This document shows positions 62,076-64,000 of a stretch of 64,000 nucleotides of DNA, piece after piece; position 1 is the first letter of the stretch, and every line of letters begins with the position of its first letter. Below the pieces are notes generated by a model. The model did no database searches and was not told the origin of the DNA. It worked only from the letters and a program-made list of their open reading frames with translations. The DNA is taken from NCBI GenBank assembly GCA_014529385.2, contig CM043969.1, forward strand, positions 12,234,648-12,298,647, read 5' to 3'. This DNA is from Adiantum capillus-veneris (lineage: Eukaryota; Streptophyta; Polypodiopsida; Polypodiales; Pteridaceae). The position numbers and the translations under genes are program-made.

Positions 62076-63190
62076 TGTACACATACATGTCACTTTCATT
62101 AAGTATGGTGTCTATTGTCTTAACATTGAGAATGGTGCCTGGGTAAGAGTGGGTGCACCCACGCACGCACACACACACTCACACACTGTACACACATGTC
62201 ACTTTCATCTATGGCTTGCTATTCTAGGAATGGATACTTGTTGATATTTAACACTACATGGATGGTAGGTATAAGTTAAAAAAGTTCTAAGTAGGAGATA
62301 GATAACAACTGATAGGTTCATTTGCACGTGTAATACGTATTCAAGGATAATGAATATGTTGTCTTGTTTCTATGGATGCAGGTGAGGAATTTATCTTTAC
62401 TTAGTATCTTTTTGGCTTAGCTGTTGTGCATCATTGTCGAACCTGGCCTCCTTCACTTCAGAATAAGTTGTTCTTGACTATTTTATATACAAAACACTAG
62501 AATGATACCTCATTCTCACTATGATGTACAGAAATGAATTAGTGTGAAAAGAAGCAAACAATAAATCCTATCGATAAGTGCAAAAGCATCTCATACTGAG
62601 ATCCAATTTTTTGGAATGGGTTTGTCCATGTTCGACAGATTGCACACCTTGATATCTAAGCTAGATCTCATAAGCTACTTTTTGGGCAAGAAAGTACCCA
62701 CCCTAGCTTCAAACAATGGATAAAAAGCATCTTAAAAATTACCATAAAAATCTTAGTTTTGCAAAGGTTTTTCTCCGCACAAAATTTGACTCCAATTTTC
62801 AACTCACAACCTATAGAGATAATGAGTATAATCTACAAATCTTGTTTCTATCTTCGCTAAATAATTATGAAAATTTGGTTGAAAAAGAGGACACTTTTTG
62901 TGTCTCAATACATTAAGTGTCCAATTACAAAACTATTGTTGATAAGTGGTGCTATTTTTGCTTACTTGAGCCTTCCTATGTTTTTTGATGCGACACTTTC
63001 TAGCTCACCATCACCTTTTTTAATATTTTCTACCTCAAGTTGTCATGGTCAGTCTGCACCATTTTTCAATGTAACCATCACTATTTCTCATCATGTGCTT
63101 GTTGCTTATGGTCTACCAATTCCTCCAGTAGAGATTAGTCTCTTCCACCTTGCAAGAAACCCACACTGTTTTTGATTGTAATCGGATAGC
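59260..63190. other. Gene-free AT-rich flank
   Basis: No domain was recognised in any frame. Two diverged direct repeats are present. About 61205-61460 resembles 62290-62540 (ATAACAAxTGATAGGTTC, AATATGTTGTCTTG, TAGAATGAT). About 61995-62045 resembles 62110-62160 (CTTAACATTGAG, ATGGTGCCT, GTAAGAGTGGGTGCAC). It may be decayed transposon or intergenic sequence. Confidence 0.5.
62041..62073. repeat. (CA)n microsatellite
   Basis: About 16 CA units, with a broken second run near 62160-62190 in the neighbouring duplicated block. Confidence 0.9.
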
Positions 63191-63193
63191 TTG

Positions 63194-63196
<3 letters not shown>

Positions 63197-63255
<59 letters not shown>
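63197..63255. repeat. (TA)n then (GA)n compound microsatellite
   Basis: About 15 TA units followed by about 15 GA units, just left of the possible TIR element. Confidence 0.9.
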
Positions 63256-63261
<6 letters not shown>

Positions 63262-63263
63262 GT

Positions 63264-64000
63264 GAGGATCCCGGGGGCTTCACTCTATATACAAAACGGG
63301 ACGCCACTTGCGAGCAGAAAACTTCGATAAGACCCCTGTATATGAATTATATTAGGGAATATGACCCCCCCTTTTTACGCTTATATAACAATCAATGTAG
63401 AAAACTATCATACCCCTATCTTAGATATAAAATTTAGGTCTCACATGATCTAGCTGAGTAAATCTCGCTAAAGAGCGTACAACATAGTGACCGGCAACGT
63501 AATAATGAACCACTTCTATTGATAACTAGATGTACCCTCAATGTGTCTTATTTTGACTTTCAAATTATGTGTCCATTCAGCCTGCACTCTAGCTACTCGT
63601 CCAATTCTGACCCATCTAAATTACTCAAAAAACATGGTTATAAAGTTGTGTTAGGTTCTCCATGTGAATTTTCATCTATACAAACTCTTTATAGCTTTCA
63701 TCCCTCAACCAATGAACTATAATCACAAAACAAGAAATTGATACAAAGCATTGTTAGTTCTTGCATGTATCTTTGTAGCTATTGACTCACAAGTTCGAGG
63801 GCATACTCTTTTGGGAAGCCATAATTTTGAAACACAAAAACTTCCAATTTTGATACCCCCTCCCTTATTTTTAAGCTTGGGAGATAAATTATTGGGGGCA
63901 TACCCCTAACTTACATACTTATGTAACTTGTAAAAAAATCCCACTCCCTTGCACTTACGTAGTGCGGTAAGTTTTCCATGGTGAATCCCCCGGGGTGAGG
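63264..64000. mobile_element. Possible small TIR element at the right edge
   Basis: The left end GAGGATCCCGGGGGCTTCAC and the inverse of the right end CCTCACCCCGGGGGATTCAC share CCCGGGGG-TTCAC. A little further in, both have GAAAACTT. The interior (about 700 bases) has no gene. The right limit coincides with the window edge, so a target duplication cannot be checked. Confidence 0.33.

Overview
This window is a nest of plant retrotransposons. I found no host gene locus, tRNA or rRNA gene in it. The evidence for a plant is: Ty3/gypsy elements primed by a tRNA-Asp-type primer site (TGGCGCCGTTGCCGGGGA), a Ty1/copia element primed by initiator tRNA-Met, a LINE with a DUF4283-type ORF1, and a captured fragment of a plant-type DBP2/RH20 DEAD-box helicase. 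The amount of nesting and the long elements suggest a large, repeat-rich plant genome. I cannot name the species from sequence alone.

Layout, outermost first. (1) The left edge (1-2140) is a decayed LINE on the minus strand, followed by part of a minus-strand LTR element F (about 2140-4444). (2) An old, broken Ty3/gypsy element E runs on the plus strand: protease remnant 4445-5090, integrase C-terminus and pol tail 6776-8119, internal polypurine tract 8188-8201, a 3'-proximal extra gene (ORF3) 10402-13010, then its continuation 57458-57900, 3' polypurine tract and 3' LTR from 57959. (3) E's ORF3 is split by a 44.4-kb block (13011-57457) that is a related minus-strand element B. (4) B is itself interrupted by three elements: the near-intact 19.2-kb element A (15130-34284, plus), a copia element C (37964-43232, plus) and a dual-RNase-H gypsy element D (44796-51354, minus). 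D's gag in turn holds a LINE reverse-transcriptase fragment. (5) Right of E is a foldback inverted repeat (58432-59258), then about 4 kb with no recognisable genes, and at the right edge a possible small TIR element.

The most interesting signal is the shared design of A, B and E, which look like divergent members of one group of giant gypsy elements. A has LTR, tRNA-Asp PBS, a long leader with 24-bp palindromes, gag-protease, RT-RNase H-integrase with a duplicated integrase zinc domain, a second retropepsin-like domain and a tryptophan-repeat tail. After pol come an internal hairpin plus polypurine tract, an apparently spliced 84-nt exon, an intron studded with the same palindromes, ORF3, a second hairpin plus polypurine tract, and the LTR. 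The palindromes recur about every 125 or 285 bp. B carries a variant with matched changes in both half-sites. E carries a quite different AT-rich palindrome in the same intron. In A and E the predicted splice joins the same M-R-G-S-M start in frame to ORF3. B has no ORF3; the slot holds a broken host DEAD-box helicase fragment.

Relative ages follow from nesting and LTR divergence. E is oldest and B inserted into it. A, C and D later inserted into B. A's two LTRs differ by only about ten substitutions by eye and it has a perfect 5-bp target duplication, so A is young. Its gag-pol frame is open except for a single UAG.
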